Program-made: the position numbers and the translations under genes
Origin: PSLL01 sp050259195
GTDB taxonomy: Bacteria; Desulfobacterota_D; UBA1144; Nemesobacterales; CSP1-2
Reading direction: 5' to 3'
Assembly: GCA_050259195.1 (NCBI GenBank)
Contig: JBLNAE010000048.1
Location: 1 to 13,251, forward strand
DNA: 13,251 nucleotides
Notes under the pieces: generated by a model
The model's database searches: none
What the model was told of the DNA's origin: nothing
The model's input: the letters and a program-made list of their open reading frames with translations, nothing else
Shown here: positions 1 through 7,095 of the stretch, piece after piece
Layout of the letters: each line of letters begins with the position of its first letter
How positions within the stretch are numbered: the first letter of the stretch is position 1

Positions 1-1179
1 GCCGGTCGTGGTATCAATCTCATAGACGACATCGTCGTAGCGCCCCGAGAGCCAGAGGTGCTTCCCATCAGCGCTCACATTGCCCATGTCGGGGCTGCCT
101 CCGCCCGGAATAGGCCAGGTCGCCTCGACCTTGCGCGTGGCAAAATCTATGACGGACACTCTGCCCTTGCCGTGCGGCCGCCCGTGGATCTTATGGGAGC
201 CACGATTGGCGACGTAGAGCTTCTTTCCGTCTCGACTTGGGTAGAGCCCGTGCGTCCCGATGCCCGTCGGAATGAAGCCGATCTCGGAGAACGTGTCGCC
301 ATCCACCATGAACACGCCGTCGGCCTTCATGTCGGCCACGTAGAAAACCCTCCCGTCAGGCGAGATGCGGATGTCCTGGGGCATGCTCCTTTTCGAAAGC
401 TTTAGGTAACCGAGCACCCTGCGCTTTACGAGGTCGATCTTCACCAGGCCGCCGCCGAACTCGCAGGTGAAGATCACGTACCGTCCATCGATCGAGAAGT
501 CAGCGTGGTTGATGCCCGCGCACTGCGGGGTCGCGAGAGACGACTGAAGCGCCATCGTGTGGGGATTACGAAAGTCGAGACGCCTGAGCGTCTCGGCCAC
601 CACGATCGCCGATCGGCCGTCTGGCGTGAAATACATATTGTATGGGTCGTCCACCGCGATGGCGAGACCCGGCTTGCCCGTTTTGGGGTCAATGGGGGTG
701 AGGCTCCCGTGGGTGCGGCCCTCTGCGTTGTTCGCCACCCAGAGAGTCTTCAGATCCCAGGACGGGACCACATGTTGCGGGTTCGCACCGACCTTGAAGC
801 GGCCCACAACCTTGAGTGTGGTGGGATCGATCACGTAGACATCGTTCGACCGCACGTTGGGAACGTAGACTCGCTGCAGTGCACCGGCGACCGCGGGGCT
901 GAGCCGGCCGGCCGATACCTCGCTGTAGAGATTGGTCGGGTCCACCACCGGCGGCATCCCCGGCACCGTCGCCACCGTAGACGCCGAGCCGGAGTTGGAC
1001 TGCGCCGCGGCACTATCCGCCCAGCACGATATCCCCAAGGTCAGACCCAAGAACAGGACTATATACAATGGATGAAAACTTCGTTTGTACCCGACTGAGG
1101 CTTTTTGTTGATGCCAATAGGCTGTTCCGATATGAGCCAGCACTTTCTGTAGAGAAAAATATGCAGATTGAGATTTCAC
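1..1179 (-). CDS. YVTN-type beta-propeller protein, exported (3' end outside window)
   Basis: The 393 visible codons are open to the left edge, so the C-terminus is missing. Repeated blade-like units are visible: RVYVPNVRSNDVYVID (about 103-118), a WVANN unit near 148, FTPDGRSAIVVAE near 184-196, ISPDGRVFYVAD near 272-283 and KKLYVANRGS near 319-328. This is the pattern of 40-residue YVTN/NHL-like beta-propellers, usually secreted binding or scaffold proteins; the ligand is unknown. The start is GTG at 1179: an in-frame stop (1183-1185) lies just upstream and a strong Shine-Dalgarno sits 9 nt before it. The next in-frame ATG is only at residue 75. Residues about 38-51 are hydrophobic, with possible cleavage after the Ala run near 57-59, preceded by an unusually long 36-residue N-region. 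The body is GC-rich while the first ~40 codons are AT-rich, unlike each other. Family assignment is firm; role and relation to copper are not. Confidence 0.85.
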   Translation of the reverse strand, partial: MKSQSAYFSLQKVLAHIGTAYWHQQKASVGYKRSFHPLYIVLFLGLTLGISCWADSAAAQSNSGSASTVATVPGMPPVVDPTNLYSEVSAGRLSPAVAGALQRVYVPNVRSNDVYVIDPTTLKVVGRFKVGANPQHVVPSWDLKTLWVANNAEGRTHGSLTPIDPKTGKPGLAIAVDDPYNMYFTPDGRSAIVVAETLRRLDFRNPHTMALQSSLATPQCAGINHADFSIDGRYVIFTCEFGGGLVKIDLVKRRVLGYLKLSKRSMPQDIRISPDGRVFYVADMKADGVFMVDGDTFSEIGFIPTGIGTHGLYPSRDGKKLYVANRGSHKIHGRPHGKGRVSVIDFATRKVEATWPIPGGGSPDMGNVSADGKHLWLSGRYDDVVYEIDTTTG

Positions 1180-1188
1180 TTTTTAGTG

Positions 1189-1196
1189 ACCTCCTC
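1189..1196 (-). promoter_or_regulatory. Strong ribosome binding site deciding a GTG start
   Basis: On the minus strand GAGGAGGT is followed by 9 nt and then GTG at 1179-1177. Because the in-frame stop at 1183-1185 lies between this site and the GTG, the GTG is the furthest upstream start possible, and the site supports it for the beta-propeller gene. Confidence 0.75.
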
Positions 1197-1273
1197 ATTA
1201 TTAATTTTCTGGTTAATACCCCTAATGGTGAATTTATTTTAATCATTGCTATTATCATACGCATTATTTAGTT

Positions 1274-3835
1274 TCATATGGATTTCTCGATTAACTCAGC
1301 ATGAATGATCTTTGATGCTTCTATCCACCAGGTTGAAATGAATATTATCAATAAGATCACGAACCACACATTGAGAGGCAAAGGCGAGATATGAAGATAT
1401 GGACGGACAAAAGGAATCGTTGTGATTACCAAAGACAGGGCAAACATCCCTGCCAGCCACAGAGAACCAAAACGATTAGAAAAGATTCCCTGTTTGAGCA
1501 GAGGCACCTTCTCTTGCTTTAGATTTAATGCAAGCATGATGTGTCCTAGAAGCCAAGTCACAAATGCGGCTGTTTGGGATAGAACAACATCATGAGTATG
1601 GTAGTACAACCACAGATATATTATTAAAATTCCTATCGCAAGAAAAAGACCATTTCTTAAAATGCGTAGTGCGATTGTTCTATTAAGGAAATTAGTTATT
1701 GTCTGAGGCTTCCTCTTAAGAACGTCAGGGTCGGCAGCTTCTGTCACAAAAATTGTCGATGAGGCTAGATCCATGAGAAGTTCAGTCATAATTATATGAA
1801 TTGGGGCAAAGGGAAATGGAATACCAAGGGCTAAAGGAACCAAGAAGATGGATAACAAAATTGCTTTTGCCGATAGATAATATGTAAGCCCCTTACGGAA
1901 GTTATCAAGTGCTTTCCGACCCAATGATATTGCTTCAGGGAGGTGGACGTAGTTATCATCTGTTAGAACCAGGTCAGCCGTTTCTTTGGCTAAATCTGTT
2001 CCTATCTCGCCCATTGCAATCCCGACATCGGCTGCCTTAAGAGCCGGCGCATCATTAACCCCATCACCTATCACTGCCACCGTCTCACCTTTTTGCTTTA
2101 AAAGTCGCACCAAACGCTGTTTCTGCGAGGGAGAAATACGAGCAAAAACCCTTATTGAAGAGAGTTTCTGCAAAAGGGTTTGGTTACCCATTTTCTCTAA
2201 ATTATTTCCGCTTAATATGTCGCTATCAATACCAATGGTTCTAGCAATCGTTCCTGCTGTAGTAGGATGGTCGCCCGTAACCATGTAAGTGGAAATGCCA
2301 GCTTCGAAGAGAGATGATACCGCTTCTCCAACACCCGGTCTTACTGGATCTGAGAGAACAGCTAATGCAAGGAGTTCTGAGCCTTTTGGTGAAACATCGT
2401 CACTTTCGATTTCTTCCTTAAAGGCAAATGCCACTACACGGCTTCCATTATTTGCTTCTTTCTGAAGGATCTCAAACAACATTTCTTTCTGTTTAGGTGT
2501 GATAGTGGATAAGTTAATGAGGCTCTCGGGCTGCCCTGCGGTTGCGGCATATGATGATTGCCCATTCTTGTAAACCAGCGTCCTCCAAGGGTGTTCTTCG
2601 GAAAAACCCTGCAAGAGATTATAGGAACGTTCATTACTTACTCCATCTAAAGCGGCATCAACTGCTTTGTCAGTGGGATCATTTGAATATCTAGGTAAGC
2701 AAAGACTAATTTTATGTTTAAGTTCGTCATCGAGAACCTGCGGTTTAACATCTCTCCCGTCAGGAAGAACAAAGCTGTCCACCCTCATTTTGTTCTCGGT
2801 AATCGTCCCGGTCTTATCCGTGATTATAGCCGTAACTTGTCCCAAGACTTCTACTCCGCGAAGGCGTTTAACAACTAGCTTTTTATCTGCCAATGCAAAA
2901 GAAGCCAGAGCGAGTGACATCGTGATGATAATTGGCGGTTGGCCAGGGATCATCAAAAAGGTCAAAGCTAACCACGTCAGAATCATTTCTTGCCCGCTTA
3001 ACCCACGCAAGAAACCAACTGCAGGTATAATAATGCTGACAATGACCGCTAGAACTGCTAACGTCTTTGCCAAACGGCTCATGGCTTCTTGAATAAAGGT
3101 TCTTTCCTTTTTCTGTGCTTGTACTTGATGGGCAATAGTTCCCAACTCACTCTTATTTCCAACTGCCATAACTATTCCTTTGCCCTCGCCAGCTAGAACC
3201 GTGGTCCCAGAGAACACACAGTTTCGTCTTTCTGCAAGAGGAGTGTCTTTGTCAACCTCTGATTTAACATCCTTTTGAACAGGATAGGATTCTCCCGTCA
3301 AAGGAGACTCGTTTACCAATACTCCAAAGGATTCGATCAGCCGAACATCCGCGGGAACTCGCACTCCCTCGGAAAGGATCACCACATCGCCTACCACAAC
3401 ATCACTTGTATGAATTTCTTGAACCCGGCCTTCTCTTATTACTTTCGTCATCGGTTGCGTCAGCTCTCGCAAACGAGCCATCGTGCGGTCTGTCCTAAAT
3501 TTGTTGATAAACTCGACTGCGATATATGCGGCTACCACAAACACCATAACTGTGGCCTCTGCCGGTTTCCCGAATATAAGTGAAAGAACGGCGATTAATA
3601 AAAGTAGAACCATCATAGGCTCTTTGACGCCATCTAGAATTAACTCCCATGCTCTTGTAGGCTTAATTCCCTCCAGCATATTTGATCCAAAGGAACGACG
3701 GTAGCTCTCAACTTGCTCCGTAGATAAACCTCGCACAACATCAACTGAAAGTGACTTAATTAAATACTCTTTAGGAGCACTCCACCAGAAGCTCGTCTCA
3801 TTGTTAAATGTGATAGTATCTGTTAATTCTTTCAT
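1274..3835 (-). CDS. P-type cation-transporting ATPase, P2-like, possible proton pump
   Basis: This 853-residue membrane pump is full length for P2/P3 ATPases. Visible motifs in order: N-terminal cation-ATPase domain (GLSTEQVESYRRSFGSN, about 36-52), actuator TGES at 180-183, M4 motif IPGQPP at 296-301, phosphorylation site DKTGT with Asp340, MVTGD near 518-522, hinge GDGVNDAP at 590-597, and six C-terminal helices. It lacks CPx and metal-binding domains, so it is not a P1B metal pump. Three features are odd. The M4 glutamate of Ca pumps (IPEGLP) is replaced by IPGQPP. The ATP-site KGA is TAG (432-434). My ungapped alignment of M5-M6 to SERCA puts Lys657 at SERCA Asn768, Glu685 at Asn796 and Asp689 at Asp800. 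That Lys/Glu/Asp set matches gastric H,K-ATPase, so proton transport is a plausible inference, not a proof. A weak AAGAGA precedes the ATG at 3835. It stands between the beta-propeller and DoxX genes, all on the minus strand. Confidence 0.9.
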   Translation of the reverse strand: MKELTDTITFNNETSFWWSAPKEYLIKSLSVDVVRGLSTEQVESYRRSFGSNMLEGIKPTRAWELILDGVKEPMMVLLLLIAVLSLIFGKPAEATVMVFVVAAYIAVEFINKFRTDRTMARLRELTQPMTKVIREGRVQEIHTSDVVVGDVVILSEGVRVPADVRLIESFGVLVNESPLTGESYPVQKDVKSEVDKDTPLAERRNCVFSGTTVLAGEGKGIVMAVGNKSELGTIAHQVQAQKKERTFIQEAMSRLAKTLAVLAVIVSIIIPAVGFLRGLSGQEMILTWLALTFLMIPGQPPIIITMSLALASFALADKKLVVKRLRGVEVLGQVTAIITDKTGTITENKMRVDSFVLPDGRDVKPQVLDDELKHKISLCLPRYSNDPTDKAVDAALDGVSNERSYNLLQGFSEEHPWRTLVYKNGQSSYAATAGQPESLINLSTITPKQKEMLFEILQKEANNGSRVVAFAFKEEIESDDVSPKGSELLALAVLSDPVRPGVGEAVSSLFEAGISTYMVTGDHPTTAGTIARTIGIDSDILSGNNLEKMGNQTLLQKLSSIRVFARISPSQKQRLVRLLKQKGETVAVIGDGVNDAPALKAADVGIAMGEIGTDLAKETADLVLTDDNYVHLPEAISLGRKALDNFRKGLTYYLSAKAILLSIFLVPLALGIPFPFAPIHIIMTELLMDLASSTIFVTEAADPDVLKRKPQTITNFLNRTIALRILRNGLFLAIGILIIYLWLYYHTHDVVLSQTAAFVTWLLGHIMLALNLKQEKVPLLKQGIFSNRFGSLWLAGMFALSLVITTIPFVRPYLHISPLPLNVWFVILLIIFISTWWIEASKIIHAELIEKSI

Positions 3836-3861
3836 ACAATCTCTTAATTAGTCTTTTATGA

Positions 3862-3890
3862 TGTTATACAGAATCAAGTCCACTATAACA
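3862..3890. promoter_or_regulatory. Inverted repeat upstream of the P-type ATPase gene
   Basis: TGTTATA (3862-3868) and TATAACA (3884-3890) form a perfect 7-bp inverted repeat separated by 15 nt, 27 to 55 bp upstream of the ATPase start codon at 3835. Position and symmetry suit an operator for a dimeric regulator, but AT-rich repeats also occur by chance and the protein is unknown. Confidence 0.35.
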
Positions 3891-3952
3891 CCCTCAAAAA
3901 CAAAGCACTATTCACGCATCACCGGAAGCCGTGAGTATAGAAGTGGTTTCTG

Positions 3953-3973
3953 AAAAAACCACAATGGTTTCAG
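3953..3973 (-). terminator. Putative Rho-independent terminator after the DoxX gene
   Basis: On the minus strand AAACCA, loop TTG, TGGTTT is followed directly by three more T (a TTTTTT run), about 25 nt past the DoxX stop codon. The stem is short and A/T-rich, so termination may be weak. An overlapping, mutually exclusive hairpin (GTGGTTT 3943-3949 with AAACCAC 3956-3962) also exists. Confidence 0.4.
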
Positions 3974-3997
3974 GCGGTTTGTTAAGACTAAAGTTTT

Positions 3998-4453
3998 TCA
4001 TGGCGAGTGCTTCTCAATTTTTCCTGCAAGGAGAGTATCAAATGACCACGTCCCTGCCCCTGCGAGTAGAAGAAAAAGAATCCCTGTTAACATCGCGAAA
4101 TCCGTTCTTGCATCGCTCACCATGAACAAAAATCCCTGCTTTGGGTGAAAAAGCTCTGGAATCTTCGTTGTCTCAATCGCAGTGAGGTTAATGATGAGCA
4201 GTGGGATACTGGCGAGCCTTGTCCATAAGCCAACAATGACAAGGAATCCGCATATGATTTCAAATGTCCCAACAAAATGCGCTGTGAAATCCGGAAACGG
4301 AAAACCGATCTTCGCAAAGCGCAGTACACCCCAGTTTGGATCGATATATTTCAAAATACCTTGTGTGAAAAAGATGAGTCCAACAGAAAGGCGGATCAGA
4401 ATCGAGTAATTAAAATTGGTACTCCCTGTCAAATAAGCCCAAATTTTTTTCAT
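3998..4453 (-). CDS. DoxX-like integral membrane protein
   Basis: The 151-residue protein has four predicted membrane helices: about 17-36 (starting SILIRLSVGLIFFTQGILKY), 57-77, 80-95 and 118-138. The first helix with its conserved Arg and the GxxFxxxGxxK pattern, and the short loop before WTRLASI, are typical of the DoxX/DoxD-like family. Members are small inner-membrane proteins linked to quinone-coupled oxidation or redox stress, with no single proven reaction. AGAGGA lies 6 nt before the ATG at 4453. The gene starts 50 bp after the multicopper oxidase stop on the same strand and is probably cotranscribed with it. A plausible inference is that it helps electron flow or membrane redox balance beside the oxidase; the substrate cannot be read from sequence. 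Length is normal for the family and the frame is intact. Confidence 0.85.
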   Translation of the reverse strand: MKKIWAYLTGSTNFNYSILIRLSVGLIFFTQGILKYIDPNWGVLRFAKIGFPFPDFTAHFVGTFEIICGFLVIVGLWTRLASIPLLIINLTAIETTKIPELFHPKQGFLFMVSDARTDFAMLTGILFLLLAGAGTWSFDTLLAGKIEKHSP

Positions 4454-4503
4454 ATGGAAATCCTCTTGACAGTAATCGTTTCATATGTTGCTAATTTCGT
4501 TTT

Positions 4504-5974
4504 TTAAACAACATCGAACACCTTCTTGAACCCGAAGTCCATGTGCAACTGCTGATGGCAGTGGAACAGGGTGAGACCGGGGTGATTAGCGGTGAAGTCA
4601 GCATCGATCTTGCTAAAAGGCTTGATGAGCACGACATTCTTGACCACCCCGCTGGTTGGCTTACCATAGACATTGGTTAACTCGAAGCTATTACGATGTA
4701 GATGTAATGGGTGTGAATCATCGGTCTGATTTTCGAAGGCCAGTCGGTAGCGCAGCCCTTTGTGCAGAACCATAGGTGGCCCTTGGTCTTCATAAGTCTT
4801 CCCGTTAATCGTCCAGCGATTGAAGCCTCTCTTGCCGCCATTGATTTTCTGAAAAACCATCGGGATGACATGATCTGGATTGGGTACGGGTCGGTTGACA
4901 CCGAAGGCGGTGTAGTTCCAATCCATGCTGGGTGGGGCGTACCACTGTGGCTGCCCGGTCTTATTTGCATATTCCACTACAATCCCCATGCCGCGCTTTC
5001 TATCCTCATCCCTTGGTGTGCCGAGAATCCAGACACCGGGGTGATTCATCTCGACGATAGCGTCAATACGCTCGGCAACCCCAAGCTGTAATACAGTGAC
5101 CTCCTTGGGATTAGGTACCGGATTCCCGTCTAAGGCCACTACCTCGAAGCGGTGACCCGGCAGGGCAAGCTGTATGTTTTCCGTAGCACTGGCATTGAGT
5201 ATGTGGAATAGGACACGCTGGCCCTCACGCACCCGTATTGGCTCCCCATAGCCAAGCGCCTTGCCATTGATTGAGAACAGTCTATAACCAATCTCCCAGC
5301 CATTCGGGGGCTGTGACTTCCTGGACTCACTCTTTAAGTCTTTTCTCCCGTGCTCCTCTTCCTCCTCTTCTCCATGGGTAAAGAATGGTTCCCATTCGTG
5401 AGTAGACAGGAATACCTCTTGGTCGTATTGGCCGGGTTCATTGCGGGGCTCGACATAAACGAAGGCAAACTGTCCGGTATATGTACCGCGATGCAGATCG
5501 GACATGGGGGCAACATGTGTGTGTAGCCAGCGCGCGCCAGCTGGACCAGGCGTAAAGCGGTAGCGGAGATGTCCGTGAGCTGGCACAAACAGGCTCTTTT
5601 CTTCCTCGGCACCGTCTATCTCTGGAGGCACGAACTGTCCATGCCAATGGGCTAGCTCCGGCACGTCGGTGTCATTGTAGAGGTCAACTGTGACTGGGAA
5701 CCCCTTCGCGCATCCTTAGGACTGGTCCGGGCACCGTGCTGTTGTAGCCTATAGTGCTGATGGCACGGTCTTTGGCAACTTCTACAATGACAGACGCAAT
5801 GCGGATGGTGAAGTCGGCCTTTTCCACCTGGGATTGTGCTATAGCCGCTGTAAACTTGGAGACTTCAGATCTCTTCTTATCAATCCAGGCGTAACGAGGA
5901 ATTATAAGGCCGGCACCCAGTCCTCCAGCCAGGCGCAGAAAGTTACGGCGGCTAATGTCCGAGCTTTTATTCAT
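4504..5974 (-). CDS. Multicopper oxidase, Tat-exported, frame broken by one extra base
   Basis: Joined across the lesion this gives a ~489-residue three-domain oxidase of normal length. The N-terminus has a twin-arginine signal (SRRNFLRLAGG, about 8-18), so export is folded and periplasmic. All four copper motifs are present in joined numbering: HWHG (His109, His111), WLHTH (151, 153), HPLHLH (421, 424, 426) and FHCHQQLH (471-477). They supply the type 1 and trinuclear sites, so oxidation of Cu(I) or phenols with O2 is expected. The residue ten after Cys472 is Phe482 where many bacterial enzymes have Met, suggesting a high-potential type 1 site. A run of six Glu flanked by His (about 199-208) forms an acidic insert. 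At 5695-5698 the frame shifts: the first frame ends at a TGA at 5684-5686 after 96 codons, and the rest continues one frame away. ATG at 5974 is chosen for its AAAGGG site and Tat spacing. Downstream of padR, upstream of the DoxX gene. Confidence 0.85.
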
Positions 5975-6045
5975 ATCATACACCCTTTCAAATAAATCTA
6001 TCCTTTTTCATGATGACCGTCTTTCCAAGTTCTTTCTAATGATCG

Positions 6046-6351
6046 TTACTTCTGCATTACTTCATTGACTAATTCTTTGATTTTCACTTTCGCTTCATTC
6101 AACGCTTTTTTACCTTTTAAGGTTATCCTATAATACTTTCGTACTTTGCCATTCACCGTCTCCTGATAAGATTCGAGAAGTTTATCCTCCTCTAGCGAGT
6201 GAAGTACAGGGTAAAGCGTCCCAGGGCTAATGTCATAACCGTGTTTCTTCAATTCCTCAATAAGCCATAGGCCGTAGATTGGTTCTTTACATACATAGTA
6301 CAGGATATGAATCTTAATAAAACCAAGAAAGAAGTTTCGAATCATTTCCAT
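6046..6351 (-). CDS. PadR-family transcriptional regulator
   Basis: The 101-residue protein is the size of the short PadR subfamily. It reads as a winged-helix DNA-binding domain: PIYGLWLIEELKKHGYDIS (about 24-42), then SPGTLYPVLHSLEEDKLL carrying the recognition helix and the characteristic TLYPxLxxLE signature, and a wing with KVRKYYRITLKGKKAL. A short C-terminal helix (about 84-101) is likely the dimer interface. PadR proteins are usually repressors released by small ligands. It lies 71 bp upstream of the multicopper oxidase on the same strand, so it probably controls itself and that gene. This is not a canonical copper sensor such as CueR, CopY or CsoR, and I see no Cys or His cluster that would bind metal. 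No good Shine-Dalgarno precedes the ATG at 6351; a start at the Met two codons later (6345) is possible. Confidence 0.9.
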   Translation of the reverse strand: MEMIRNFFLGFIKIHILYYVCKEPIYGLWLIEELKKHGYDISPGTLYPVLHSLEEDKLLESYQETVNGKVRKYYRITLKGKKALNEAKVKIKELVNEVMQK

Positions 6352-6383
6352 CGGCTATTCTGTTATCGCTTATCGTTATTGAG

Positions 6384-6404
6384 ATTCGATATATTAATAT
6401 GAAT
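6384..6404. promoter_or_regulatory. AT-rich imperfect dyad upstream of padR
   Basis: The perfect palindrome ATATTAATAT (6391-6400) sits inside an imperfect dyad with arms ATTCGATAT and ATATGAAT. It lies about 33-53 bp before the padR start, a typical place for an autoregulatory operator or -35/-10 region. A nearby direct repeat of TTATCG and TATCG occurs at 6363-6375. Such AT-rich symmetry can be chance. Confidence 0.3.
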
Positions 6405-6573
6405 AAAAAGGATGTCAAATGATTTTTCTCTTAGCTATAATGAGACTTAGTTGCAAAGATCAACAAGAGTCCTTACTTAGGCTAAAATTTATTTGCGTCG
6501 AGCTTAATCCTATCTCCTACCGGTACCGAATCAACGCTAAAATTAACCAACTATGGAAGCAGCGAAATACATC

Positions 6574-6585
6574 CCCAGCGCTGGG
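6574..6585. repeat. Perfect 12-bp palindrome CCCAGCGCTGGG
   Basis: A GC-rich perfect palindrome in an AT-rich gap. It is flanked by AGCAGC (6558-6563) and GCTGCT (6585-6590), which are themselves inverted, so two alternative stems are possible. Role unknown; it could be a regulator site or a structured RNA element. Confidence 0.35.
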
Positions 6586-6698
6586 CTGCTATTTTGAGTA
6601 GCTGTGTAAATTTGGAGGTTCGAACTTCGTTCTGTCTGGGGTCATTAATTTTCAAAATTTTCGCAAAAAAAACCTCATTTTCTGAGTCTTTTGCATAG

Positions 6699-6717
6699 TT
6701 CATGAAATCTTCATGAA
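6699..6717. repeat. Two TTCATGAA palindromes spaced by one helical turn
   Basis: The 8-bp palindrome TTCATGAA occurs at 6699-6706 and again at 6710-6717, centre to centre 11 bp. This puts both on the same DNA face, as expected for cooperative binding by a regulator. They lie about 380 bp upstream of the efflux operon start, so a link to it is uncertain. Confidence 0.35.
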
Positions 6718-6993
6718 GTGCTCGCCTAGAGGGATAGCCTACGAATCGTAAAATGGGAGGGGTTGTTCCCTGAACCAGGGGTATCGTTACAACAAATCAA
6801 TTATGTGTTGAGTGTTGTCTATAAAGTAAATTTTGTATCTTCTCCCCTATCATAGTCTCCTTGTTATCATAAAGTAGTTGGAGAAATGTGGACTTTGAGG
6901 CAAGAGCATCGATTGAGATCACTACATGAGAGTATTGTGGCTGCAATTATACCATAGAGCTTAGGCTTGTGAGTCAAATAAATAAAAGAGTTT

Positions 6994-7022
6994 TTGAAAT
7001 TGTCTTTTGTTTTGAGTAAAAC
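6994..7022 (+). promoter_or_regulatory. Candidate sigma-70 promoter for the efflux operon
   Basis: TTGAAA (6994-6999), a 17-nt spacer and TAAAAC (7017-7022) resemble the -35 and -10 consensus. Transcription would start near 7029 and leave a leader of about 67 nt containing the dyad at 7049-7077. A second candidate, TTGACT (7057-7062) with TACACT (7079-7084), spacer 16, would give an almost leaderless mRNA. Confidence 0.35.
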
Positions 7023-7048
7023 GTGCGACCTTAGATTCCCCTCAGGAC

Positions 7049-7077
7049 CTACTCTGTTGACTTTGGAACAGAGGTAG
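7049..7077. promoter_or_regulatory. Dyad immediately upstream of the efflux operon
   Basis: CTCTGTT (7052-7058) and AACAGAG (7067-7073) form a perfect 7-bp inverted repeat with an 8-nt centre. CTA and TAG extend it by three pairs with one bulged G (7074). It overlaps the TTGACT box at 7057-7062 and ends 18 bp before the first start codon. It could be an operator or, from the upstream promoter, an mRNA hairpin in the 5' leader. Confidence 0.5.
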
Positions 7078-7095
7078 TTACACTTTGTAAAATAT

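Larger units (their letters stand above)
6352..7095. other. Long intergenic region between the two divergent gene blocks
   Basis: These 744 bp contain no convincing gene. A 60-codon plus-strand frame at 6419-6601 has no recognisable motif and no convincing ribosome site, so I do not call it. The region holds the start region of padR on the left and of the efflux operon on the right. It also holds several short symmetric elements (listed separately) and a small hairpin, CCCTG-AAC-CAGGG, at 6768-6780. No tRNA or known riboswitch was recognised. A non-coding RNA cannot be excluded. Confidence 0.6.

Noticed and set aside
58..1098. Several plus-strand open frames of 93 to 197 codons
   Set aside because: They are antisense shadows of the GC-rich beta-propeller gene; GC-rich codons leave few stops on the other strand.
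1013..1264. Minus-strand 83-codon frame beginning ATG at 1264
   Set aside because: It overlaps the beta-propeller gene in another frame, shows no motif, and that gene has a much stronger ribosome site and family match.
6419..6601. 60-codon plus-strand frame in the intergenic gap
   Set aside because: No recognisable motif, signal peptide or clear ribosome site; length is expected by chance.
6614..6640. GGTTCGAAC resembling a tRNA T-loop
   Set aside because: No matching acceptor, D-arm or anticodon stem could be built around it on either strand.
6352..7095. CRISPR array or insertion sequence remnant in the gap
   Set aside because: No regularly spaced direct repeats, no long terminal inverted repeats and no transposase fragment were seen.
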